Assembly: GCA_036971475.1 (NCBI GenBank)
Contig: JBAIZL010000005.1
Span: 167,891,886 to 167,955,885 of the forward strand
Source of the DNA: Prosapia bicincta
Lineage: Eukaryota; Arthropoda; Insecta; Hemiptera; Cercopidae
Reading direction: 5' to 3'
DNA length: 64,000 nt
Below are positions 1-10,581 of the stretch, piece after piece (the first letter of the stretch is position 1; each line of letters opens with the position of its first letter). The translations under genes and the position numbers were made by a program. The notes below the pieces were generated by a model, which was not told the DNA's origin, did not search any database, and worked only from the letters and a program-made list of their open reading frames with translations.

Positions 1-3000
1 TCATGAAAATACAATATGTCTGGGTTGGGTGTAGTTTTTTTTGCGTTCCGATCTATTTATCAGACTCTAGATATCCAAAAAAATTAATAATCGATGGCTA
101 ATTTGATATACTTTATAGATTATACATAACACTGTATAAGCCCGTATTGATAAATCTTAAATTTTACTAGTAAATCCTAATTTTAAGAATTTATAAATAA
201 GAGTTTTTTCTTAACAATTTTTCGTTTATTAGGGTTAGGTTAGGTTAAGTAACATTTACCAAGCTTTAAGATAGAAGACTTACCGAGTGTATAATTGTAA
301 AAGTTCGGAATGAACAATGATGACAGAGGTTTACACTTTCACCATTAACAGTTATTAAAATCTTAATACTTGCTAAATATAAGGTTTTTTACAGTAACAT
401 AGATTTACTTGATTGAATTCTTTTATATAGATAATTGCAAACATTTGAAGAATTTCGTAACGGAAATTCTAACTTACAACGCAATCTCGTAATTTGTTAG
501 AGTTTAAACTGACTACGAGTTATACTCCTTCAACTTAATTTTACTAAACATATTCAAACTGCGCCATAAAGATGAAAACTATTTCAATGGTCCAGATTTT
601 ATCAATCCCATTTGATTTGAATTACTTGTGCTACATGTCGGTCAGGAAAATGTGTTTGACTGTCTGCTGCACATAAATGAGAATATGCTGTGGTGGTTCA
701 GGCTGGGGCGGTTTGGTAGTACCTGAATCCCTACACCATAAGTATTACGATGTATGGATTAGTAGGCCTATATATTAGTATGCTCGAGACATTCTTACTT
801 CAGCCAATGCTAGAACACGGCAAGTGCCCATTTGTAATGACAAGTTGAGGCTAGGTCACTGTTATCAGCAGTGGTTGCCATACTGACAGGTAGTTGGCTG
901 TCATTTTGTCACTGTTGCATAGAGGAAAGGTAATGGTATTGGACAGGCCAAATCTTGAATTTGGTCTCTGCAGAGTGCACGGGATTGCGTCGTTAGTGAT
1001 AAGTTCTTCCCATCTTTTTCTTCTGCTGGCCTGTTGATAGGCTAGTAAAAACGATGGTTCTGCATAAACGCATCTAGTTTTGCAAGCTCATCCCCTTCTC
1101 ATTGCAGTTTATCCCTAAATAGTTCATCCATTTTAATCAAATTGGCGAGAACTAGTCGGGTTTTCAGGTTCTTATAGCAATCTGTAGGGAGGTTACTAAC
1201 AAGTCGATTGGGAGCGGAGGAAAATACCATCCGTTGTTAACCGCTTGGATTCTGTCTGAATAATTCTCCCGCAGAAAGGATAACAGCATATACTTTGGCA
1301 TCATAGTTACTGTGGATTGATCCTATAACGCTTCGTAGTTGGGAAATCATTAAGTACCCCGTACAGGTGTTTAGTTTGGAAAAAATTTGCTGGATACACT
1401 GTCACAACATACTTTACGTGTCATGGTGATTGGTTTCCATATTTTACAGAAGTGTAAAATTTACTGTATATGGCGTGAAGAATAGAGAACTGTGGATATT
1501 GGTAATGTGGATGGAGGACATTGGATTTACTTCGATGAGAGAATGTTGTAGTTGTTTAGGACACTTAGTGATGTTGACGAGTAAATTCACTGGCGGCGTC
1601 AAGTGACAATGCTGTGACTATTGTCCTGCCACGGCCTTAGTAATCCAAATATCCTAGAAAAAAACATTAATGTTTTTATTTTTTTTCTCTATAATTCATA
1701 ATTTATTCCTTCATTGTTCATTCGTTCATGATAACATTGTTCTTTTATTCTTCATGATTATATTATCTTAACCAACAAAGATATCTTTGTTTTGGTATCT
1801 CTTTCTACGTGTAATAATTTTTTCCCTCGTAATTGTTATTGCGTTCTATTTTTTTGTGTGAATCGTGCATTTTTTAGATGATAATAAGATTGTTTGTTTT
1901 TTGTGTGAAAGAATTGCTTTCCTGCGAGAGACGGTAACGGCAACGACATATTGAGGAAGTGGTAAGCCGGGCACAGCCGTCCTCTATTCCTGCCAACAGT
2001 AAACAAAATTAATTCCACTATTCTGCGAATTAACTGAATTTATTGATTCCGTACCTTTCATATTTCCTGATCACATTATTTTCTAAGGTCCAATATTTTG
2101 ATATAGGTATAAAAAGTTAGACGATACTATGCTAGTGGATTTTAGTTGTCAGTTCTTTTTCTTGTTTGTATTATTTTTTATTTTATAAAATACGAAATTT
2201 CCATGAATCAGACAGACATCACCTGCCAATCAATGAAACTTCTAGCAGGGTTTTGATTGATTAACAGTTTAATATTATTAATTAAGGCCGTTGTGCCTTT
2301 GTATTGGGAGATTTGTAATATGCAACGACTGTACCATTTGTTGACTAATCATTAGTAGTTTCTCTGACCTTGAAGCGGTGCCCGTCAGAGTTGACAATTT
2401 ACCTGGCAGCTGACGTTAATTTAATTGCAGTTGGTGTAGCTCAAGGAAATAGTGATTAGTACTGCCTAATTATGGCTTCTAATTTAAGAGAAACATTTTT
2501 ATAGACATTATCTTGCAGTTAATTGAAGGAAATTTTTTATTTTACAAATTTAGTATGTAATAAGTAAAAGGAATCATCAAAAATATATCTTTGTTTAGGT
2601 GTATAGATGAAATTCTATTGATCAAAAAGCAAAGCAGAGGGAAACTTATTTTATGAAGTTGTGTTTTTGCAAGCAAAATGTTATAACAAACATCGAAAAA
2701 GAGTTTTTAAAACCCCCCATAAATTTAAGATGGATTCACCATTTCTTACTTTAAACCCCAAACATTGAACTGTACTTGAACATTATATCAGGCTTCTAAA
2801 AACTCTATATTGCAATAAAAGAGTGTGAGTACAAATTACAGTTTTGAGAATGTAGGGTAAGGGATTAAAAATCCCAAAAAGATCCATTAGGCTACCATTT
2901 TAACAGTTTTGAACTCTTTTTGTAAGAAAGAGGCATCTCTCATTGCTTGCTTTTACTTCATTTTTTAGGTAATGCTTTCTCAAGTTAGTGTTAAGGTATT

Positions 3001-3190
3001 GTAACTCAACAAATATTAGTAATTTTGTCTAAATGTTTATGTAACAAATATGCCTATTTATTTATTTTTCGTTATTTATGATATTGTTACTATTGTACTA
3101 TTTCTATACTGTATATGAGAGTCAATATACAACATTCAAGTTTGTTTCTTTTGCCTGAGTTCTGCAGTGACATTGCCAAATTCAGTTGAT
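1..3190. other. gene-free intron or 5' flank
   Basis: I see no convincing exon, RNA gene or element with ends here. The exons for the ABCG N-terminus, before the Walker A exon at 5134, should lie in or upstream of this stretch; I found no open stretch joined to usable splice sites that resembles them. The small reading frames present have no recognisable domain. Confidence 0.5.
229..249 (+). repeat. short TTAGG-like tract
   Basis: Three to four imperfect copies of TTAGG/TTAGGT in tandem. TTAGG is the usual arthropod telomere unit, but a tract this short is more likely an interstitial chance match or part of an old repeat. Confidence 0.35.
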
Positions 3191-3402
3191 ATAAGGAAGT
3201 AGGCACTTTAAGATGTCTGACTACATACACGTCAAGGTCTTCCTGACCAGACCTTGTACTGTCACCTAACCCAACTAGTTTTTCTTGTTTTTAATGCAAC
3301 AACTGCATTTCCTTAGACATTTGTGTGTGTGTGTGTATGCATGAGTGCGTCAAGCTTTTCTTTTTGAGGACCCGTTTTGTCATCATTTCATACCTCAAGT
3401 CG

Positions 3403-4195
3403 AACATTACTGTTGGTCTAAACAATTGCCTTTTAAAAGTAATTCCTATTAATTGACAACGCACCTGGCCTACTACTACTTCAACAAATTTTGACACATG
3501 CGTGAATGTGGTATTTTTTGCCACCAAACACAAATAATTTGCTTCAACTGATGGATCAGGGAGTTATCAAAACATTTAAAGCTTATTACACAAGAAGATC
3601 ATTTGCGCATCTGCATGAAGCTATGAGACAGAACATCGAGGTCTCTGTTGAAGATTTTTGGAAACAATTCAATGTTTAAGATGCTTTGAGAATCATTGGA
3701 CAATCTTGGAATGAAATTTCACAAAAAACTTTGAATGATGTTTGGAAAAAGGTATGTCAATTTTTTTTGCCACTGAAACTCAAGCAGAATCAGTGCCTGA
3801 GTCTGATGAAATTGCTGATGTGATTAAAGAAATTGTCGATTTTGCCAGACAACTAAATTTGGAAGTGGATAATGATGACGTTCAAGAACTGCTGGATTTC
3901 ACAACCCTGAGCTGACAATTAGTTGATGAGCTCATAGAAATGCTTGAGAAAGAGCAAGACCTTAAAACGCAGATTTCTTAGACCTAGTTGACGTAGAAGA
4001 TGAAATGACAGAAATTTAACAAAATAACTTTATTTAATTGAGCAAGGATTACAAATTTTGGAAAACATAGACTCCAATGATGAGCGTATTAGCAAATTAG
4101 CGAATTACAAGGAAGTTCTGCGTGAGAAGAAAAATCTTCAATAGTTCAAACGAATTTACTAGATTTTATGAATCCTTCAATGCCAAAATAACCTC
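3403..4195 (+). pseudogene. Tigger/pogo-type transposase relic, C-terminal half
   Basis: Broken reading frames carry the C-terminal half of a Tigger-type DDE transposase. In order: an IDNAPG motif holding the second catalytic Asp, then FLPPN, then LMDQGVIKTFKAYY, and a region with SWNEISQKTLNDVWKK (the W-x10-VWKK spacing usual in this family). After that come acidic stretches such as LVDELIEMLEKEQ. Stop codons and at least two frame changes (near 3510 and 3680) break the frame. The N-terminal CENP-B-type DNA-binding half is missing. It is an old relic in the intron or flank upstream of the ABCG Walker A exon. The family call rests on several spaced motifs and is fairly safe. Confidence 0.75.
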
Positions 4196-4358
4196 TTTTT
4201 ACTTACTTCTGTGCAGTATGTATGTATATAATATAATTTTTTGTTGCATTGTGTATTTAAGATTTTAATACATACATATTTTCCTTTTAAATTATTAGTT
4301 TATTTAGTCTTTGGTCCTAATTAAACATAATTCATTCCTATGTGATTGTATGTAAAAT

Positions 4359-4436
4359 TATACCTCGACTTACGCGAATTCAACTTACACAGTTATTGCT
4401 CGGTCCCACTTGTCACATAAGTACGGGGTATTACTG
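4359..4436 (+). repeat. candidate right terminal inverted repeat of the Tigger relic
   Basis: The stretch ends in ...CCCCGTAC-type sequence read from the minus strand (minus-strand start CAGTAATACCCCGTACTTAT) and is followed by TA. CAG starts and TA duplications are usual for Tigger-type elements. I could not find a convincing matching left end. Confidence 0.5.
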
Positions 4437-5133
4437 TACTCTATATAAGTAATTGATAATAATAATATTTTGACTTGGCATCTCAGTGAAAATGCTGTGA
4501 TTTTTTATTGGAATATAAATTAATTGTGTCTATTAATTACAATGAGGATAGACAATTAATTTTACAAACAAGGAAAAATTAAATCCTCTTACAACTAATA
4601 ATTGAGGCATACATTTGGAATGTCACAGGATAGTAGTCATCACAAAATTCTGCAACAAAAAATAAAGGTTTTTAAACGTTACTAGATTAGCAAGAGACTG
4701 CAAAACAACTAGTGGCAAAGCTTTATCTCACATTGATATAACATCATTTAGAGAGTGTCCTTAATTTAATGAGTTAATTTCAAATTCATTCACCCCTGTA
4801 ATGCGGCCACTGTGGTACCTCAATCATAGTGTTTAATTTACACCAATGGAAAAACTACCAACCATTGCTGTTGTCTGGCAGTTTGAGTCATCAAATATAT
4901 TTCAGCAATGTGTACTTTAGGTGGTGGTTTCTTTATTTATACCAAACCTGTTTGTAATATGCTTTTGACTTGGTTTAGTTGAAGGTACTAATTGGTTCCA
5001 TAACAAAATAACATTTTTGGACTGGAAACAGAGTCCAGTTTGGAGGGGGAGATAAGGCTGATTGCAAATGCTACTACTACATAATAAATTTTATAATGCC
5101 AAAACTCCTTTAATAATTTATTTTTTTTTATAG

Positions 5134-5251
5134 GCGAAAAGATAATCTTGAAGTCTGTAAGTGGACGGCTTCGTTCGGGAGAGTTGACTGCTATAATGGG
5201 ACCTTCAGGCGCTGGAAAATCTACCCTTCTAAACATCCTTACTGGATACAA
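5134..5251 (+). CDS. ABCG1/ABCG4-like transporter, Walker A exon
   Basis: Exon of a subfamily G ABC half-transporter. These proteins have one nucleotide-binding domain followed by six membrane helices and work as dimers; animal ABCG1/ABCG4 export sterols and other lipids. The exon reads [17 protein letters not shown], then the Walker A motif GPSGAGKST that binds the ATP phosphates, and ends in LLNILTGYK. The acceptor is a T-rich tract ending TAG (5131-5133); the donor is GTAAGT at 5252. The exon starts with two bases of a split codon and ends with two bases of another, which the next exon (28181) completes as Lys. The upstream exons with the start codon were not found. Substrate and tissue role cannot be read from sequence. 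Confidence 0.93.
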
Positions 5252-5414
5252 GTAAGTTGTTTTTATCATTTCTGCTACCTTTTAATAAATTTATGGATTT
5301 GCTATTGGGAATAATTTGTTTTCTGGTTTTTAGTATTTCAGCAATATAGCAATTTGCCTATAATTTTATTTCATTAATTTATGTAAATTTTTTTTAATAA
5401 ATATAAATTATAGC

Positions 5415-5725
5415 TCAGCTGCTATATTTTGAAACCCAAAGTTTTATATTTTTTAATTGCTATATTACTATATTTCTCAATTACCATATTTCTAAATTCC
5501 TTAATTGGCATATTGCTATACTCTTGAATAGCAAAAGTGCTACATTCCTGATTTGCTAATTCACTACATTCTTGAATGGGTTAATTGTACATCCCTGAAC
5601 TGACAAATTCTATATTTCTGAGTAGCCAAATTGTTATTAAATTCCTAAATTGCTACTTCACTATTTTCATGAATTACGATATTTCTCTATTTCCGAATTT
5701 CTATATTGCTATACTCTTGATTCCT
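5415..5725. repeat. degenerate minisatellite, about 30-bp unit
   Basis: Repeated diverged versions of a pattern like CTATATTCTTGAATTGCTAAATTG, about ten units, without strict periodicity. It lies just downstream of the Walker A exon inside the 22.9 kb intron. No coding content. Confidence 0.65.
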
Positions 5726-7261
5726 CTGCCATAATCTGTTAGGAGGAAAATGTGAGATAAGTTACAGTTTAGTAGTAAACACTTGTTCTGTAGAAGGTCT
5801 AACTGGGGGAAGATGAAATAAAGTAGTAATTTACTGGCACGGAAGAAACTGTCTTGTCATTATTCCTCTCATTACTATAGTGACATAGCAATTACAGTGA
5901 GTAGTGTTATGGGTTATTAGTATAGTTAAAGTTATCACCAGTTATTTCATCAATTCCTCTTCATGCAATAGTGTTACTAGTATTAAGCAGTAATATTATG
6001 ATTGGTTGATATATAATAGTGGCATGCTAGTAAAGAACTATTGCTTACATAATTTATTCCTTAAAGTATACATTTATTTTTAAATATACACATTTTGAAA
6101 TATAAAATTTAAAAACACATCCACCCATTGCCTGTAAAGTGTCACATAATATTTCAAGATTAATTTATTTTTAACTTCACACATTTTTGCATTCCTTGTT
6201 AAATATTATTAGTTTTAAATTATACCCTACGTGTGAGATAGCAGGAAGACAAATGCCATTAACTAAATGCCTTGTATCTAATCACCTGATGAAAGTTTGA
6301 CACTTAAATGAGAAATAATCTAATTGTTTTCACTACAACAAAAGCCACATTCAAAATTAAACCTTATTTAAATTATTTATTGAAAATGTTTAAACACACA
6401 CACACACAAACACGAAAGAAGGCTATTCCTTTGCAAACAATTATTTTTGTAGCATAATGTGTTACTAATTAATTTAAATTATAGAAACTATGTTTTATTG
6501 TGTAGATTTATTGCTACTCTTTAATTATAACTAAACAAGAAACTTACTTATTTGGCAGTAAAATTTAAAAATTGTTGTACATCGATTTTAATTGTTAGAG
6601 TTAACTTTTGCTAACTACATAATAGAAAGAGATCCAGCTAACAAACATCTTCCACAACCTAGAATTTCTTCATATCAACAAATAAGGATCTCTAAACACA
6701 ATAGAACAATAACAAATGTACAAATATACCATAGCACAAAATAAAAATATTATTTTAACAAACCTCATACAAATAACATTGGTAATTATGGTGAGTCTTC
6801 ACTTTGATTTTGTGACAGAATTTTACCTAGTGATTCAGACAGACCTATTTAAGGAACAGGGAGAAAAAAAAATTAATCACAGAAATGCTCCAAAAATTTA
6901 CCCATTAAAAAACAACCCATGGAAAACACATGGAAAACCTTACACCTTATCTTACTGATGTAAAGTCGCACAATGCATGTATGGAGACTTTAAAAGCACA
7001 AAATATAGAATATTTGTAGCATTTTGTAGGTATGTTTATTTACATTCAAAAACAAATTTTAGATAACAGCTGGCACATCAACTGTGAGAAGCCTGATTAT
7101 TGTAATATACACACAATAATAAAGTATGGTTGCAATAGGTAAAACATAATAATAATAATAATATTATAACTTATAATAATTATTAGTAATATATTTATTA
7201 TTACTAATAAAAGTTGAAATGAATACGGTGTTTGAATGAAAACGATTTTATATATATATAT
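5726..7261. other. intron sequence without recognised gene
   Basis: AT-rich sequence with a short CA run (6400-6412), a TAA-rich tract (7145-7205) and a short TA tract just before the gypsy LTR at 7262. No domain-bearing reading frame. Confidence 0.5.
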
Positions 7262-8455
7262 TGTAACATTTTGAAGTAGTATATATATATAAAAGGCACT
7301 TACAAAATAAGATAAATATATATATATAAATTCAGTATGTAAAAAAATTACTAAAATATACCAGTAACGAAATGTAAACATAACCTAATTTCACTTGTGT
7401 AGAAAATGCACATGGCCACATTTTAGATCTAATCACAAGATTTTATATATATAAAAAAAAAAAAAAAAACACAAATCACTATTTATAAGAAAATGTATTA
7501 GAAGTAATTGATAGATAACAATTTGAATAGAACAATAGAACGATATAAATACACTTAAAACTTTCAAACGGCAAGCTAGTGAAATGTTCTGAAGTAAACA
7601 AGATGGGAGAACGAATTTGTGGAGTTGCGTGCGCATTGACCGGCAAAAGATATTCGTTTTAAATATTTCTCGTGGAGATATAATCTAAAACAGTTTGGGA
7701 AATAAGATTTAAATGCAATTGTTTTGCAAAGAAAATTAAGTGCAGTTGTTAAGAAGAAGAAGTGTATCAGAGGCGGTGAACATGACATCCGTAAAGCTGT
7801 TACAAGGAATAAACGAGAAAATAGCGGAAATTGACGACTTGGCCATTTTATTGCTAAAAAGGGAGCGTCAGTTAGTTGGGACAGAGCATTTGAACGAGGC
7901 AGACGTGTTTCAGAATTGGCTGTAGAAATTTTATTTTTTTAACTGGTGCGGCAAGGGCAGTATCGTATTCAAATCATAATTACAGAATAACATTAAGCCA
8001 AATCATTGAACTGATCGATTATATATATTGGTTAGAAACCAAATAACTTGTAAAAAAATTCTAGCTTGTAAGAATTGTAACTTAGATATTTTTTTGAAAG
8101 TGCCAACTCAAATTTTATTATTCAAAATTTAGAAAACCCACCTATTAACCCGAGATAAGGAGAGCTCAAGCTCAAATTAAAGTAATTAAATCAAATTCAA
8201 TTAATATTAAAATTTATAACTAAACTTCTTGCTGCCATAAACAAATTTTAGACTTAGGCTAATAAAGCTTAATTTTTATAATTCTTTGTGGATGAAATAA
8301 GACTTTGTAATTAGTAAGTGACTTTATAAAAGAAAATAAGGAATGTCATATTAAGATATTAAAATTTTTGTAACAAAAGCAGCATTGAATCGTTATTTCT
8401 TTTAACTTATAAATTTTTATTAAGACTTATAAAAGTGAATTTACCAATTATTACA
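7262..8455 (+). repeat. 5' LTR of the gypsy element
   Basis: Starts TGTAAC and ends ATTACA. A TATATAAAAGG box lies only about 20 bp inside the 5' edge (near 7284-7295), and an AATAAA signal lies at 8261-8266, so the U3 region would be short if that box is the promoter. It differs from the 3' LTR mainly near 8009-8035. Confidence 0.92.
7740..7925 (+). CDS. 61-codon reading frame inside the 5' LTR (unproven)
   Basis: The frame starts MQLLRRRSVSEAV and ends DVFQNWL; it contains a heptad-like stretch (LLQGINEKIAEIDDLAILLL) suggesting a short amphipathic helix. The same frame is intact in the 3' LTR at 15173-15358, but LTR pairs are identical at integration, so this is weak evidence of selection. 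I recognise no family. It may be chance, or a short leader peptide. Confidence 0.25.
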   Translation: MQLLRRRSVSEAVNMTSVKLLQGINEKIAEIDDLAILLLKRERQLVGTEHLNEADVFQNWL

Positions 8456-8478
8456 TTTGGCACACAAACGTGGGGCTC
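8456..8478 (+). promoter_or_regulatory. candidate primer-binding site
   Basis: Immediately 3' of the 5' LTR the sequence reads TTTGGCACACAAACGTGGGG. A TGG start within 2-3 bp of the LTR end is usual for a tRNA primer-binding site in gypsy elements. I cannot assign the tRNA without a tRNA set. Confidence 0.5.
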
Positions 8479-8662
8479 GATTATAAATAAATTTAAGAAT
8501 TAACCTTAAGGCACTTTAGATAAGATTATTAATTAAATATTTGTATTAATATTGTTTACTTTTCAGGACTTTGCAACCATAAGTCAATAATTTTTTTAAT
8601 TTTCAAAATTTAAATAGCATAAAGGGGAATTTTGAAAATTTAGATAAAGAAATAAAAAAAAA

Positions 8663-10561
8663 ATGGAATCTGAAACAGGTACATATAATTTAAGGGGGGA
8701 GAAAGCGAAAAAAACAGAAAAATTAGAGGAATATAACAAACATAATAGGTCTAGGAAGGGTACAGCAATTGAGGAAGCTGCAAAAGGAAAATATGTGACA
8801 TTAAAAGAAAAAATAAATGAAAAAGAGGAAGAAGCTACAATAGGCCTAATGGAATTGGAAAAAGGGACAAGCCTAGAAATACAAGAGACAGAAACGGAAG
8901 GCACAGATATGCCTATAGAAGAGAGTGAGGTGGAAACCCAAGTAGATGAGGCTAGGGGATTACCACTGATGCAAACCCAACAGAAAAAGGGAAATAATGA
9001 GGGTGTTGATTTAAGGAATATAATGAGGACTTTAATGGAAATGAGTGTAAACATAAATACAGGGAGAGAGGAAATGAATAGAAAATTTGAAGAGAGTAAG
9101 GAGGAAATAAAAAAAGAAATGAATAGAAAATTTGAACAGAGTAATGAAGAAATAAGGAAATTAAATAAAAATAGTGAGGAAATAAAGGAGGAAAATAAGG
9201 AGATGAAAGAAGAGATGAACAGAGGATTTGCCTCAAGTAGGTTGGAAATGGATAAGAAATTCGAAAGCCTAAAGGAAGAAAATAGGAGAATGATAGAGGA
9301 TATGAGGGAACAGTTGAGAACAGAGAATAATGCTGTAATAGGAGTTATGAGAAGAGACTTAGAGGAGAAGATTAAGGAGAATTTTGAGGAAACAAAAGAA
9401 ATAATAGCTGATGTGACAGAAATTAATAAGAAAGAGATAGAGAAGGTAGAAAATATAACAATACAGAACAGGGAAGAGTTAAGAGTTTTAAATAGGGAGA
9501 TAGCGATTGAGAAAAACAATAATAATGATAGAATTGACCGATTGGAAACAGAAGGAAGGAGGAATAATGAGAAACAAGGGGAATTGACCCAGAGAATGGA
9601 AAAGGTAGAAAAGAAGGTGGAAGAAAGTACAGGAGGAGAAGGCCTAAGGATCATACAAGTGTCTTGCGGGAATCAGGAGGAAATGCCCAAATTTAATGGA
9701 AGGAATGGTAACCCTATGGAGTTCCTCAAAAGACTGGATAGGTATGTGGAGAGAAAATTTGAATGTAGGACAGGGGAAAGATTTGAAAATGAATGGAGAG
9801 GAATCATAGATAGAGCTTTGGAAGTAGGAGCGGCTAGATGGTGGGAATCAATCAGAGAGGAGGTGGAAGATTTCGCGGATTTACAAGATAGATTTATAGA
9901 AAGATACTGGGCCAAAGAAATACAGGAAGGCATTAAAGAGAGAATGGAAAATGAAAGGTATATTGAGGGTAATGGAAGAGCCAGAGCAGATTATTTCATA
10001 GAAAGAGTCATAGTTTTAAAGAACATGACACCACCGCAAAATGAGGAAGAGATAGTCCGGAGATTAAGCCGGCATTTTAATGAAAGGATACAGTTGTCAA
10101 GAAGGGTGCAAAATATAAAAACGATCCGAGAGATGGAAAGGATGCTGAATGAGGAGGACATAGAGGAGAGAAATAAGGAAATAAGACAGAGAAACAGGGG
10201 ACCATGGAATAGGCCTACCCCTAGAGAGGAACAGAATGGAAATAGATTTCCACCCAGAAGGGGTGAGGAAGGGATGAGACAGCAGGGAAATAGAAGATTT
10301 CCAGGACCAGGAGAATTGTATAGAAGGAATGAATGTAGGAATGAAGGGCGGCCATATGTCCAGTTTTTTAACAGAAGAATAGATAATCATATGAGGGGGA
10401 ATGTTGAACCAAGACCAGGGCAGGAAAATAATCGAGAAAATAGAGGAGACAGGAATTACAGAACCAATGACAGGAGCCAGAAGGAAGTAAATCAGATAGA
10501 GACAAGGAGATGTGTGGGGAAAAGGAAGGAGGATGGTGCACATAGTCAAACGGAAAACTAG
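8663..10561 (+). CDS. gag-like protein of the gypsy element
   Basis: A 632-residue frame, the structural protein that packages the element RNA. Residues about 110-300 are extremely rich in Glu, Lys, Asn and Ile with repeated MNRKFEES/MNRKFEQS units, predicting a long coiled coil. From about residue 340 (PKFNGRNGNPMEFLKRL, then RWWESIREE near 391) comes a retrotransposon gag capsid-type domain up to about 490. The tail (about 505-632) is rich in Arg, Asn and Gly and probably binds RNA; I see no CCHC zinc knuckle. The frame is intact, with purine-rich strand bias that leaves a long antisense frame opposite it. It starts 208 bp after the 5' LTR, and pol follows in another frame after 20 bp. Confidence 0.88.
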   Translation: MESETGTYNLRGEKAKKTEKLEEYNKHNRSRKGTAIEEAAKGKYVTLKEKINEKEEEATIGLMELEKGTSLEIQETETEGTDMPIEESEVETQVDEARGLPLMQTQQKKGNNEGVDLRNIMRTLMEMSVNINTGREEMNRKFEESKEEIKKEMNRKFEQSNEEIRKLNKNSEEIKEENKEMKEEMNRGFASSRLEMDKKFESLKEENRRMIEDMREQLRTENNAVIGVMRRDLEEKIKENFEETKEIIADVTEINKKEIEKVENITIQNREELRVLNREIAIEKNNNNDRIDRLETEGRRNNEKQGELTQRMEKVEKKVEESTGGEGLRIIQVSCGNQEEMPKFNGRNGNPMEFLKRLDRYVERKFECRTGERFENEWRGIIDRALEVGAARWWESIREEVEDFADLQDRFIERYWAKEIQEGIKERMENERYIEGNGRARADYFIERVIVLKNMTPPQNEEEIVRRLSRHFNERIQLSRRVQNIKTIREMERMLNEEDIEERNKEIRQRNRGPWNRPTPREEQNGNRFPPRRGEEGMRQQGNRRFPGPGELYRRNECRNEGRPYVQFFNRRIDNHMRGNVEPRPGQENNRENRGDRNYRTNDRSQKEVNQIETRRCVGKRKEDGAHSQTEN

Positions 10562-10581
10562 AGAACACTGGTATCGTCGCC

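Noticed and set aside
1351..1369. TAAGTACCCCGTACAGGT as left end of the Tigger relic
   Set aside because: Only about 10 bases match the right end (4417-4436), orientation is ambiguous and no transposase sequence lies between it and 3400.
7097..7381. 94-codon minus-strand frame
   Set aside because: It crosses the LTR boundary and TA/TAA tracts; composition is Ile/Tyr-rich by simple sequence.
8596..9654. 352-codon open frame on the minus strand
   Set aside because: It is antisense to gag; the purine-rich, stop-poor coding strand creates it. Its Leu/Ser/Phe-rich product has no domain.
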